DNA of 36,676 nt, taken from NCBI GenBank assembly GCA_900553205.1, contig USCK01000001.1, positions 1-36,676 of the forward strand. The letters run 5' to 3'. Shown here piece by piece: positions 23,997 through 30,559 of this stretch. The position numbers and the translations under genes were made by a program. The notes beneath the pieces are model-generated. The model was not told the DNA's origin and made no database searches. It was given only the letters and a program-made list of their open reading frames with translations. The DNA comes from an uncultured bacterium. GTDB taxonomy: Bacteria; Cyanobacteriota; Vampirovibrionia; Gastranaerophilales; Gastranaerophilaceae. Position 1 is the first letter of the stretch. Each line of letters begins with the position of its first letter.

Positions 23997-24080
23997 ATAG
24001 GGTGGTAGTTGTCCAAGCTACCAAATGACTCTAAGAAAAGCTAAATGGTTCTTATCTGTTTGGGTAAGAGCCATTTTTTG
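23997..24080 (+). ncRNA. Candidate antisense RNA (antitoxin of a type I pair)
   Basis: A ~84-base transcript is bounded by a good promoter and a terminator. Its first hairpin pairs TGGTAG (24003-24008) with CTACCA (24018-24023), exposing the loop TTGTCCAAG. The second is the terminator hairpin (24043-24054 with 24065-24076) followed by T residues. The 3' part is complementary to the end of the minus-strand peptide gene. The exposed loop is complementary, but for one base, to the 5' hairpin loop of that gene's mRNA (CTTGACA). A short reading frame from ATG 24025 would run past the terminator to 24096, so translation is unlikely. Promoter, structure and antisense layout are seen; the antitoxin role is inferred. 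Confidence 0.55.
24043..24079. terminator. Shared terminator hairpin of the convergent RNA pair
   Basis: AAATGGTTCTTA (24043-24054) pairs with TAAGAGCCATTT (24065-24076) over 12 bp with one G-U, loop ten bases. On the plus strand it is followed by TTT, making a standard terminator. On the minus strand the following sequence is AGCTTTTCTT, a weaker one. Confidence 0.7.
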
Positions 24081-24132
24081 TTATGTAAAGAATTAAAAAT
24101 ACCATTATTAAAGTAAGATTTATATTTTCCAT
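24052..24132 (-). CDS. 26-residue hydrophobic peptide (candidate type I toxin)
   Basis: The ATG at 24130-24132 is preceded by AAAGGAGG with five-base spacing, the strongest Shine-Dalgarno in the window. The 26-codon frame ends in TAA at 24052-24054. The peptide begins 'MENINLTLIMVFLILYIT' and then has a short polar tail ending in Asn-Arg: one transmembrane span with a charged end, as in Fst, TxpA/BsrG and other small membrane toxins. The last codons lie within the terminator hairpin shared with the converging RNA. The leader is about 104 bases if the mRNA starts at 24236. Toxicity is inferred only from form and layout; a small regulatory membrane peptide is the alternative. Confidence 0.55.
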   Translation of the reverse strand: MENINLTLIMVFLILYITKNGSYPNR

Positions 24133-24221
24133 AACAGCCTCCTTTCATAGAAATGAACAACCGAAAAGCTATATAAATTGTGTCGTCATTCTTCTGAAAA
24201 GAGTCATTTTTACCCTATGTT

Positions 24222-24271
24222 GCACTGTCAAGGTGCTTTATAAATATAGCATAGTTAGTATTAAATGCGAA
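24222..24271 (-). promoter_or_regulatory. Putative promoter and 5' hairpin of the peptide gene
   Basis: Reading the minus strand, TTCGCA (24266-24271), 17 bases, TATATT (24243-24248) with an upstream TG one base away forms an extended -10 promoter. Start would be near 24236, exactly at a GCAC-CTTGACA-GTGC hairpin (24222-24236). A hairpin at the mRNA 5' end is common in type I toxin messages. Confidence 0.45.
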
Positions 24272-24310
24272 TATATTTAAATATATTTAACAATTTGTGA
24301 ATATTTTTTA

Positions 24311-24552
24311 TTAAGTTACTAAGAATTAAGTGATTAAGTTATTAAGATATCAAACTGATAGATTCTGAATAACTTGAAAATTATATATTCACTAGTGTTC
24401 ATATAAATTTTTTAAGTTTTCAGAATGACGAGTAAATTTACACACAAAAATTATTCGGGACAGTAGTGAAGGCGCAGTTGATAAATCTCTTACGATAGTT
24501 ACTTTCTTATTAACCTATTAACTTAGTAACTTAATCACTTAGTCACATATTC
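24311..24552. repeat. Second MITE-like intergenic element
   Basis: Bordered by TTAAGTTACTAAG-type heptad repeats at 24311-24346 and, inverted, at 24507-24552. The inside has degraded copies of the ATTCTGAATAAC / TCAGAATGACG core (about 24361-24373 and 24420-24430). No gene is visible. The remainder of the gap up to 24784 is AT-rich, holding a short inverted repeat (CTCATCTATTTAGATGAG, about 24577-24594) and nothing else recognisable. Confidence 0.55.
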
Positions 24553-24784
24553 ACTTCTATATATAAAATTCTTTCTCATCTATTTAGATGAGATTTTTCG
24601 ATGTTTGCTATTGTTTTTGAAATTCTTGCCGTATGACGACATGAGAAGTCATGTAAATATTGACTTTCGGATAGTTGACTTTTTTGAAAACAACATTAAA
24701 GACAACATGTAACGAAAAGAATATGAGGTAATATGACAAAAAATCAGTACATACAACAGAACAACCAAATAGGAGGGCATGCTT

Positions 24785-27073
24785 ATGGGTATGGCAGCAT
24801 CACAGGCTAGGTATCTAGCACTGACCGCTCGTAAAAGTAATGTTGAGTACGAAGGCCAACAAATTAACCAATCCAGAACGGCATTGGCAAACCAGACGGC
24901 TAACCTATTCAACCAAATGATGGGAATGAGCGTCCCAACACCGCCTTCTGTTGCAGATTACACCACTGTACAATATTCATTCAGTGATGGTTCTAACACA
25001 GAAGCAATTTCAAACTACTATCAATTGGGTAATTCAGACTCTGATTACAACTATGTTGTAACAACTTACCACAACGAAAAAGTTTATCAGGGTTCTCGTA
25101 AGAAAATGAACGACCCACAGGTTCAAGCGACCTACACAAATCGCTACACTTACAATCCGTCTGATGCAGATAACAATATCAGTCGTACTGTAACAAAAGC
25201 TGAACTTAATGCTGATGGTTCTTACTTTATTCAAGAAACTAACGGTACAACTAAAACTTACCGTCCGGTTACTGAAAAAGAAGAAGATCAAGTAAAAGCT
25301 ATTAACCACGGTTTGGGTCAAAACGAAAAGAATCCTACTGTAAATCTTGCTAGTGATGATTTACGTAAGAACTTTAACATCGTTACAAACCCTACATCTG
25401 ATCAGTTGAAAGAATTAGGTGAGCTATTTGGTTATAGATCATCTAACTTCAACAAATCTACTGCAACTCAAAATGTTACTAATGCTAATATTGGTACTTA
25501 TACAGCTTGTACAGAGGCAGATGCAGACCAAATCAGAACAATTTTTGGTTCTGATGCAACACCTACATCAGTAAAAAGTGAGACAAAAAATTGGAATAAA
25601 ACTGATGCAACTGGTTATAACGCTTGTACAGATACAGATCTTGCAGCTATTCAACAGTTATACGGTGCAGATGTTACTGATGCTACAGCTTATATGAAAA
25701 AAGCTGATGGCACATATATGACAAAAGAAGCGTATGATGGTTTAGATACAACAACTAAGTCTGATGTCGAAGTAAGATCTCTTGTTCAAAATTACTACAA
25801 GAGCGGTGATTACTACATTTCAGCAGCTGATAAAGCTACTGTTGAAGGTGGTGGTACTGCTACTGCACAAACAGTAACTCGCAAAACAATGGACATTGAT
25901 GCAGGTAACCAAAGTTCATTTATTGACATTGATACAAACGATGCTGATATGGTTGCAAGAGCAATGGCAGCAATCGGTTGTACTCAAGAAGAACTTGGCA
26001 ACTATATGTTGTTCAACACAACAGACGTAAACTTCCAAGGTTTTGTAAAACGAGAAGATGTTGAAAACATGAACAAGGATAGTCAATTCTATACAGTTGA
26101 CAACTTCTCTAATCAATACTATTGGAATGGTACAGGTTATGTAACAGCTTCTGACATGGATAACAAAGTTGAAGGTGCGACATTATATGTTCCTGAAAAC
26201 AAGAAAACAGGTATTGGTATTGTTCAAGGCGGCGACCAAACTTTCTACACAGATGGTAATTCATTTGTTACAAAAGCTGATTTAGACGCTGCGTTAGCTT
26301 CTTACAATCGTTACTTAGCAACAGGTAAAAAAGAAGCTAATACAATTAATGAGATACTTGTATCTAATGATCCTGCGTTCTCTAACTATACTCAGGTTGG
26401 TAACTGCCAATTGTCAGAAATATTTGCAGCTGATTTAGAACGTGATGAAGCAATGAATACCGAAATCATGCAGATTATCAAGGATATGAAGGGTGAAAAC
26501 GGTGATAAAGTTGCAGCAGAAAACTTAGAAGCTTGTTTTGATGTTGATGCAAACGGTGACTATGTATATAAAGGTGGTATCTACAAGTTCCAAATGGGTG
26601 GTACAACATACTACACTACTAAAAAAGACTTGGATACTTCATTAGGTACATCAATCGTTGATAACAACATCGATGTTCAACAAGAAAAACTTAGATACTA
26701 CAACGGTGTATATGTAGATACAAAAGTTGAAGATACTAAGAAAGCATTGTTGGAAACAGATGGCAACGGTAGATTCAAATCTATCAAGTTGGAAGATGAT
26801 AATGTTCAATACACATTGAATGTTGAGTCAAAAACCGACGAAGATGCATACAATGATGCAATGAACAGATACTACTATGAAAAAGAAGTATATGAAAAGA
26901 ATGTATCTGATATCAATGCAAAAACTGAAATTATTCAGGCACAAGACAGAACCCTTGAACTGCGTTTGGAACAGTTGAATACCGAACAATCTGCTCTACA
27001 AAACGAAATGGAAGCAGTTAAGAAGGTAGTTGACAAACACGTAGAACTTGGATTCAAGACATTCGGTGGCTAA
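24785..27073 (+). CDS. Large flagellin-like secreted protein (helical ends, variable middle)
   Basis: The 762-residue product begins 'MGMAASQARYLALTARKSNV' and continues as an amphipathic helix to about residue 45. It ends with a long heptad-patterned helix ('LELRLEQLNTEQSALQNEME', then 'VKKVVDKHVELGFKTF'). Between them lie ~640 residues rich in Asn, Thr, Asp and Tyr. This helix-variable-helix plan is that of flagellin and hook-associated axial proteins, and there is no Sec signal, which fits type III/flagellar export. The middle has a tandem pair 'TACTEADADQIRTIFGSDAT' / 'NACTDTDLAAIQQLYGADVT' and about six copies of a '[YF].TK.DLD..L' motif. Start at 24785 is chosen because AGGAGGG ends seven bases before it; ATG 24779 is too close. 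Exact function unknown. Confidence 0.75.
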   Translation: MGMAASQARYLALTARKSNVEYEGQQINQSRTALANQTANLFNQMMGMSVPTPPSVADYTTVQYSFSDGSNTEAISNYYQLGNSDSDYNYVVTTYHNEKVYQGSRKKMNDPQVQATYTNRYTYNPSDADNNISRTVTKAELNADGSYFIQETNGTTKTYRPVTEKEEDQVKAINHGLGQNEKNPTVNLASDDLRKNFNIVTNPTSDQLKELGELFGYRSSNFNKSTATQNVTNANIGTYTACTEADADQIRTIFGSDATPTSVKSETKNWNKTDATGYNACTDTDLAAIQQLYGADVTDATAYMKKADGTYMTKEAYDGLDTTTKSDVEVRSLVQNYYKSGDYYISAADKATVEGGGTATAQTVTRKTMDIDAGNQSSFIDIDTNDADMVARAMAAIGCTQEELGNYMLFNTTDVNFQGFVKREDVENMNKDSQFYTVDNFSNQYYWNGTGYVTASDMDNKVEGATLYVPENKKTGIGIVQGGDQTFYTDGNSFVTKADLDAALASYNRYLATGKKEANTINEILVSNDPAFSNYTQVGNCQLSEIFAADLERDEAMNTEIMQIIKDMKGENGDKVAAENLEACFDVDANGDYVYKGGIYKFQMGGTTYYTTKKDLDTSLGTSIVDNNIDVQQEKLRYYNGVYVDTKVEDTKKALLETDGNGRFKSIKLEDDNVQYTLNVESKTDEDAYNDAMNRYYYEKEVYEKNVSDINAKTEIIQAQDRTLELRLEQLNTEQSALQNEMEAVKKVVDKHVELGFKTFGG

Positions 27074-27288
27074 TAGTTAGAAGGTTAGAGGTTAAGGTAG
27101 ATAGAAGGTTAGTAAAAATAAATATATTTATATACTTACCTTCTCCTCCTTACTCTCAAGAAATACCCAAAAATGCGGCTTCAATGTCGGTCACGAATTC
27201 AAAAGCTGCTTAGTCAGACCGGTTCAAAATCCAAAGAACAAGGCAGAGCAGTAGTTGACTAAATTAATAAAAAAGCTTGAGGAAAACA
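27074..27288. other. Intergenic gap between the flagellin-like gene and the frameshifted gene
   Basis: The first part is AGAAGGTTAG-type short tandem repeats (27080-27115). The rest (27170-27262) is GC-richer with a 29-codon open frame and a tRNA-like GGTTCAAAATCC string. It does not fold as a tRNA and has no clear ribosome binding site, so it may be remnant coding sequence. Confidence 0.3.
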
Positions 27289-28132
27289 ATGGCATACAAG
27301 AATGATGGTTTACTGGTTATAGCGAATAAGTTCGGAGCAGCTTCAGCAGATGCTAAATGCATGTTGTACGAAACTTATGACAGATTGAGAGATTTAACAG
27401 TTTCTGGGTCTGCCAGCTCAGGAACAGGCTTTGAGGCTTGTGGTGGCTTCCTATACCAACTTGCCAGCCTATTCGCTCCATCCTCTTTTATGACAACATT
27501 AGGTGGAACTCAGGCATTTAATATCCCCGGCACTTCATATTGGTCACCATACTCTGGTGGTACAGGAACAGTAAACGGGGGGTACGGAGCATTCGGACTT
27601 AGTGGACTAGGGAACTATTCAGGGTTCCCTAGTGGAGCCGCTAATGTTAAGTGGGGCTTGAGAAGTGGTTCTACTACCGGAGGCGCTTCAAGTATTAATG
27701 GTTTAATTTCCGGTTTAGGTTCTTCCAGTGGAACTGTTACCGGAGGCGCATCAAGTATATGTAGCATCTGCAGCAGCTTATGGATTAGGTACTGCTAACG
27801 GATACGGAATTGGTGCATCAGGTATATTGATGCCTCTTGCAGGTTTAGTATCAGGTTGGGGTGGTATAATGACTGCTGCAGCACCATATTTAGGTGAATT
27901 CGGTTTACCTGCCATTGTTATGGGGAACTTGATGCAAGGTACTTCTTCTGCAGCGTTATCTGCGTACCAAAATGTTTCAAGTAATGTTTTATCTAATGCC
28001 GATACAATCTTGTCACAAAAAGTTGCTAATATTGAAACTGTTTGTAAAATGTTAGATACACAAGGCGAAGTTGTAAGAAAAATGTTGAAAGAACAAATGG
28101 ACGGCGACAGCAAAGCCATTCAAAACTTGTAA
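27289..28132 (+). pseudogene. Gly/Ala/Ser-rich secreted-type protein gene broken by a +1 frameshift
   Basis: From ATG 27289 (GAGGA six bases upstream) the frame runs as 'MAYKNDGLLVIANKFGAASA', through a Gly/Ser-rich region, to a premature stop at 27796-27798. Shifting by one base near 27756-27762 (AGT ATA TGT versus AGT-A-TAT-GTA) restores a long continuation 'YVASAAAYGLGTANGYGIG' with matching composition. It ends in a helix 'VCKMLDTQGEVVRKMLKEQM' and stops at 28130-28132. A reconstructed protein is about 280 residues. A 21-base near-repeat (27675-27695 and 27738-27758, 63 bases apart, in frame) ends exactly where the shift occurs. It may be a real mutation or an assembly error. Family not recognised; it follows the flagellin-like gene. 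Confidence 0.6.
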
Positions 28133-28152
28133 TATTATAAGTGAATTAATAA

Positions 28153-28228
28153 TGTCATTCAGAGGGCGAAGCCCGAAGAATCTCGTTAAAACCTTGCAAG
28201 AGATTTTTCGCTATCGCTCAAGATGACG
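28153..28228. repeat. Palindromic intergenic repeat (TGTCATTC...AGATGACG)
   Basis: A ~76-base imperfect palindrome. The left arm runs TGTCATTCAGAG, GGCGAAG, GAAGAATCTC; the right arm runs GAGATTTTTCGC, TATCGC, TCAAGATGACG. It belongs to the same family as the cores at 6023-6201 and near 36630. It may also act as a transcription stop after the frameshifted gene. Confidence 0.65.
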
Positions 28229-28305
28229 GAAAAAGAATTATTATTCAGAATATCAAAACACAAATCATACGATAATAATTTTATCAGCAGTATAAAAAGG
28301 ATAAA

Positions 28306-28527
28306 ATGATGCAGATTAGAACTTTTTTAAGAATAATGTTTAATGATATATTTCACGAAAATGTAGTTTCAAAATCTATTTCTGCGCTTGTAAATTTTTG
28401 TAACGAATACAATATGTTTGGTGCGAAACAATTAAAGTATAACCAAAATGTGTCGTTAAACATGCGGGATACTAAGAAGAATATATTTTTTCAAAGTATC
28501 ACCGGAGATAAAATAGACTGCCAATAA
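28306..28527 (+). CDS. Small hypothetical protein
   Basis: The 73-residue reading starts with tandem ATGs and has AAAGGATAAA immediately upstream as a reasonable ribosome binding site. The product is basic, with Phe/Asn-rich helices ('RIMFNDIFHENVVSKSISAL') and no signal peptide. No family is recognised. It precedes the promoter region of the next operon and follows an intergenic repeat, so it may be a decaying or orphan gene. Confidence 0.45.
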   Translation: MMQIRTFLRIMFNDIFHENVVSKSISALVNFCNEYNMFGAKQLKYNQNVSLNMRDTKKNIFFQSITGDKIDCQ

Positions 28528-28535
28528 TTATTAAG

Positions 28536-28592
28536 ACATGTTACAAACATGGTCAAACATGCGCAATTATTGAAGATAACATGTTTTATAAT
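28536..28592 (+). promoter_or_regulatory. Promoter region with phased ACATG repeats
   Basis: Three ACATG copies start at 28536, 28547 and 28557, one helical turn apart, followed by the palindrome AACATGTT at 28579-28586 and TATAAT at 28587-28592. The -35 (CAATTA, 28564-28569) is poor, which suits an activator-dependent promoter. A sigma-28-like reading (TCAA 28553-28556, 15 bases, GAAGATAA 28572-28579) also fits. It feeds the two-gene operon at 28623-29242. Confidence 0.45.
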
Positions 28593-28622
28593 ATATGGAA
28601 GTCGTAAATTAGGTGATGTAAA

Positions 28623-28892
28623 ATGAACGAAGCAATTATGACTTCCCTAAAACGAATAAGAAACTTCATTAATTTCACAAGATCATTTTTTATTAGGAAA
28701 AATCCTTTTAAGATGTTGGTCGAGGAGATTGTGAACGGCCTGAAAGATATGTTCAGTGTTCGTCAAAAGCTTAAGATGGCTCAATACAGAGTTAATTATC
28801 ATAAGCACCAGTTGATGAAAATGGAATCATTGATTGCAGAAAACAATGAACACACATTCTTGAAAGGCAAAAACCTCAACGAAACAAGGTAA
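28623..28892 (+). CDS. Small basic hypothetical protein, first of a two-gene operon
   Basis: The 89-residue protein is basic and helical ('RIRNFINFTRSFFIRKNPFK', later 'VRQKLKMAQYRVNYHKHQLM'), with a His/Lys-rich coiled-coil-like second half and no membrane helix or signal. AGGTGA precedes the ATG with seven-base spacing. It ends eight bases before the next gene, whose product is a helical relative of the flagellin-like protein. A chaperone-like partner role would fit the size and context but is only a guess. Confidence 0.7.
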   Translation: MNEAIMTSLKRIRNFINFTRSFFIRKNPFKMLVEEIVNGLKDMFSVRQKLKMAQYRVNYHKHQLMKMESLIAENNEHTFLKGKNLNETR

Positions 28893-28900
28893 GGTGTATC

Positions 28901-29242
28901 ATGGGTTTAATTGCAGCATCAATGAGATTACAAACTTTAATTGCGTATAAGAACCAATTAGAGATGCGTATTCAGTCAGTAACAGAAAGTATGGTAGGAC
29001 TTCAAAGTCAAGCCGATGAGTTAGTTACGATAGGTGCAGATTTAGATCCTGATAGTGATGCTCTTAAAGACTTGAAGGTTAAGAAGGAGCGACTGAACTT
29101 GATTGAAAAGAAACTGGAAATGCAACAGAAACAGTTTCAGACACAGTTAGAAGCAATTACTCAAGAAATTCAATCTTGTCAACAAATGGTACAAAATAAT
29201 ATCCAGAGTGGTATGTTCAGCTATACACTAGGTGGTAGATAA
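28901..29242 (+). CDS. Short helical protein, 'coreless' relative of the flagellin-like protein
   Basis: The 113-residue protein begins 'MGLIAASMRLQTLIAYKNQL', comparable with the 'MG.AAS.....LTA.K....E' start of the 24785 product. It ends with a heptad helix 'LNLIEKKLEMQQKQFQTQLE' leading to 'MVQNNIQSGMFSY', comparable with that protein's 'LEQL..EQ......E.V...V......F.TF' end. The ~640-residue variable core is absent. It is therefore likely a small axial/secreted component or adaptor of the same system. AAGGTG is the ribosome binding site. A strong terminator follows. Confidence 0.78.
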   Translation: MGLIAASMRLQTLIAYKNQLEMRIQSVTESMVGLQSQADELVTIGADLDPDSDALKDLKVKKERLNLIEKKLEMQQKQFQTQLEAITQEIQSCQQMVQNNIQSGMFSYTLGGR

Positions 29243-29268
29243 TAAAATATAGCAGTTAAAATTTTTTC

Positions 29269-29297
29269 AAAGCCTCAATTTATTTGAGGCTTTTTTG
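29269..29297 (+). terminator. Terminator of the 28623-29242 operon
   Basis: AAAGCCTCAA (29269-29278) pairs with TTGAGGCTTT (29284-29293), followed by TTT. It starts 27 bases after the stop. Confidence 0.9.
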
Positions 29298-29414
29298 ATG
29301 TATAAAGGTAATTTGTAATAAAAAATAAACTTTTGTTACATTTTTGTAATCATGTAGCAAAAAAGTTTTTTAAGTGTTTTATACATGAGTGTCAACCAAA
29401 AAAGGAGTGTTCTG

Positions 29415-30014
29415 ATGCAAAGTTACAATATTGACTTTACAACTGCTATACCGAATAATACAACTTTGAGAAAAGTGCCATTGGCATCATCTATGAAAGG
29501 TCCTATAAAACATAATACGGTTAGTATATCCAAAGATAGTCATGGTAGAGTTTATAAAAATTATGATAAACCTGTAACTTTAAATATTGATAATCAGAAA
29601 ATTAAAAATGTAACAAAATTTAATGTTATTAACTATCGTGATGCAGTTACTGACAATGGTAAACTTTATGATATCTCAACTCCAAAGAGTGAAATCTCAC
29701 TATATACACATGACGGTAGCTTTGTTCGTTCTTGGGAACATTTTCATGATAGACAAACTGTAAATATGAACGGCAAACCTGCAAAAGGTTTTTTTGTAAA
29801 AGAAGTGTTTGCAGACGGTTCTCAAAGACATGAACTTATAACAAAAACTTTTAGACGCAAATTTATGACCTTAGCCCCTGACGGGCATGTTGTAACACAG
29901 CCTAAAAAATCTTTAACAATAGCTACAGAACGGGTTATTCAAGGTGTTAAGAACTTGCCAAAATTATTGAAATTTCCAGCCAAACTTGGTATAATCAATT
30001 TGATTCGTAAGTAA
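29415..30014 (+). CDS. Hypothetical basic protein
   Basis: The product is 199 residues from ATG 29415, chosen because AAAGGAG ends seven bases ahead; an ATG at 29385 has no ribosome binding site. The protein is basic, with a central beta-rich stretch ('SISKDSHGRVYKNYDKPVTL', 'SLYTHDGSFVRSWEHFHD', 'GFFVKEVFADGSQRHELI') and a helical basic C-terminus. No signal peptide or family is recognised. The gap before it has a TTACA-TTTT-TGTAA palindrome at 29336-29349 that may be a regulator site. The OmpH gene follows closely, so they may be co-transcribed. Confidence 0.72.
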   Translation: MQSYNIDFTTAIPNNTTLRKVPLASSMKGPIKHNTVSISKDSHGRVYKNYDKPVTLNIDNQKIKNVTKFNVINYRDAVTDNGKLYDISTPKSEISLYTHDGSFVRSWEHFHDRQTVNMNGKPAKGFFVKEVFADGSQRHELITKTFRRKFMTLAPDGHVVTQPKKSLTIATERVIQGVKNLPKLLKFPAKLGIINLIRK

Positions 30015-30027
30015 GAGAGGTATGGAA

Positions 30028-30492
30028 ATGAAAAAACAAATTAAGGTTCTTGCACTTTTGGCATTTGCTTTTGGGCTTGGCTTTGGAAGTGCAAATATTG
30101 CTATGTCTGATGCTTATGCACCTTCAATCGCAGTAGTTAATGTAGATAAAATCTTAAATTCTTCTGCTCAAGTTTCTGCATTGAAAAAAGATCAAGAAAA
30201 GAAAGCTCTAGAATTAAAGAACTGGTTAAAAACTGCTCAAGATGATGTAGATAAACAAACTACTCCTCAAGCAAAACAAGCAACCAGAGTAAAATATGAA
30301 AAACAATTAGCAGCAAAGCGTGAAGCTAATAACAAAGCATTCGCTTCTCGATTAGCTACTATTGACAAGAGCGTAACAAACACTATTTCTAACTACGCTA
30401 AAGCTAAAGGTTATCCTGTAGTTATCGCTAAAAGTGTAGTTATTTATGGTGGTACAGATATTACAAGTGAAGTTTCTAAACTTGTAAAATAA
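30028..30492 (+). CDS. OmpH/Skp family periplasmic chaperone
   Basis: Skp/OmpH proteins are trimeric periplasmic chaperones for outer-membrane proteins, implying a Gram-negative envelope. The 154-residue protein has a signal peptide ('KKQIKVLALLAFAFGLGFGS'), the strand 'PSIAVVNVDKILNSS', a long charged helical tentacle region (about residues 50-110), and the closing 'ITSEVSKLV' pattern typical of the family. ATG 30028 is preferred to ATG 30022 because AGAGAGG ends seven bases before it. bamA and lpx genes, its usual neighbours, are not here. Confidence 0.87.
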   Translation: MKKQIKVLALLAFAFGLGFGSANIAMSDAYAPSIAVVNVDKILNSSAQVSALKKDQEKKALELKNWLKTAQDDVDKQTTPQAKQATRVKYEKQLAAKREANNKAFASRLATIDKSVTNTISNYAKAKGYPVVIAKSVVIYGGTDITSEVSKLVK

Positions 30493-30517
30493 CTGTAATT
30501 CAATATTTAACTCAAAT

Positions 30518-30547
30518 AAAAAGCCTATGAAAGTTCATAGGCTTTTT
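30518..30547. terminator. Bidirectional terminator between ompH-like gene and helicase
   Basis: Perfect 14-bp repeat AAAAAGCCTATGAA (30518-30531) with TTCATAGGCTTTTT (30534-30547), two-base gap. A/T tracts on both sides make it functional for both converging genes. Confidence 0.92.
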
Positions 30548-30559
30548 ATATTTCTAAGC

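Noticed and set aside
24025..24096. Plus-strand 23-codon reading beginning MTLRKAKWFL inside the candidate antisense RNA
   Set aside because: It runs through the terminator hairpin and T tract, so the stop codon would lie outside the transcript; its only AGGG is separated from the ATG by a hairpin.
24163..24201. Short minus-strand leader reading (about 12 codons, starting MTLFRR) in the peptide gene's leader
   Set aside because: An AGGG precedes it, so it could be a leader peptide, but length and lack of comparison make it unsupportable as a gene.
27170..27262. tRNA-like string GGTTCAAAATCC and a 29-codon reading
   Set aside because: No acceptor stem or anticodon arm can be formed, and no ribosome binding site precedes the reading.
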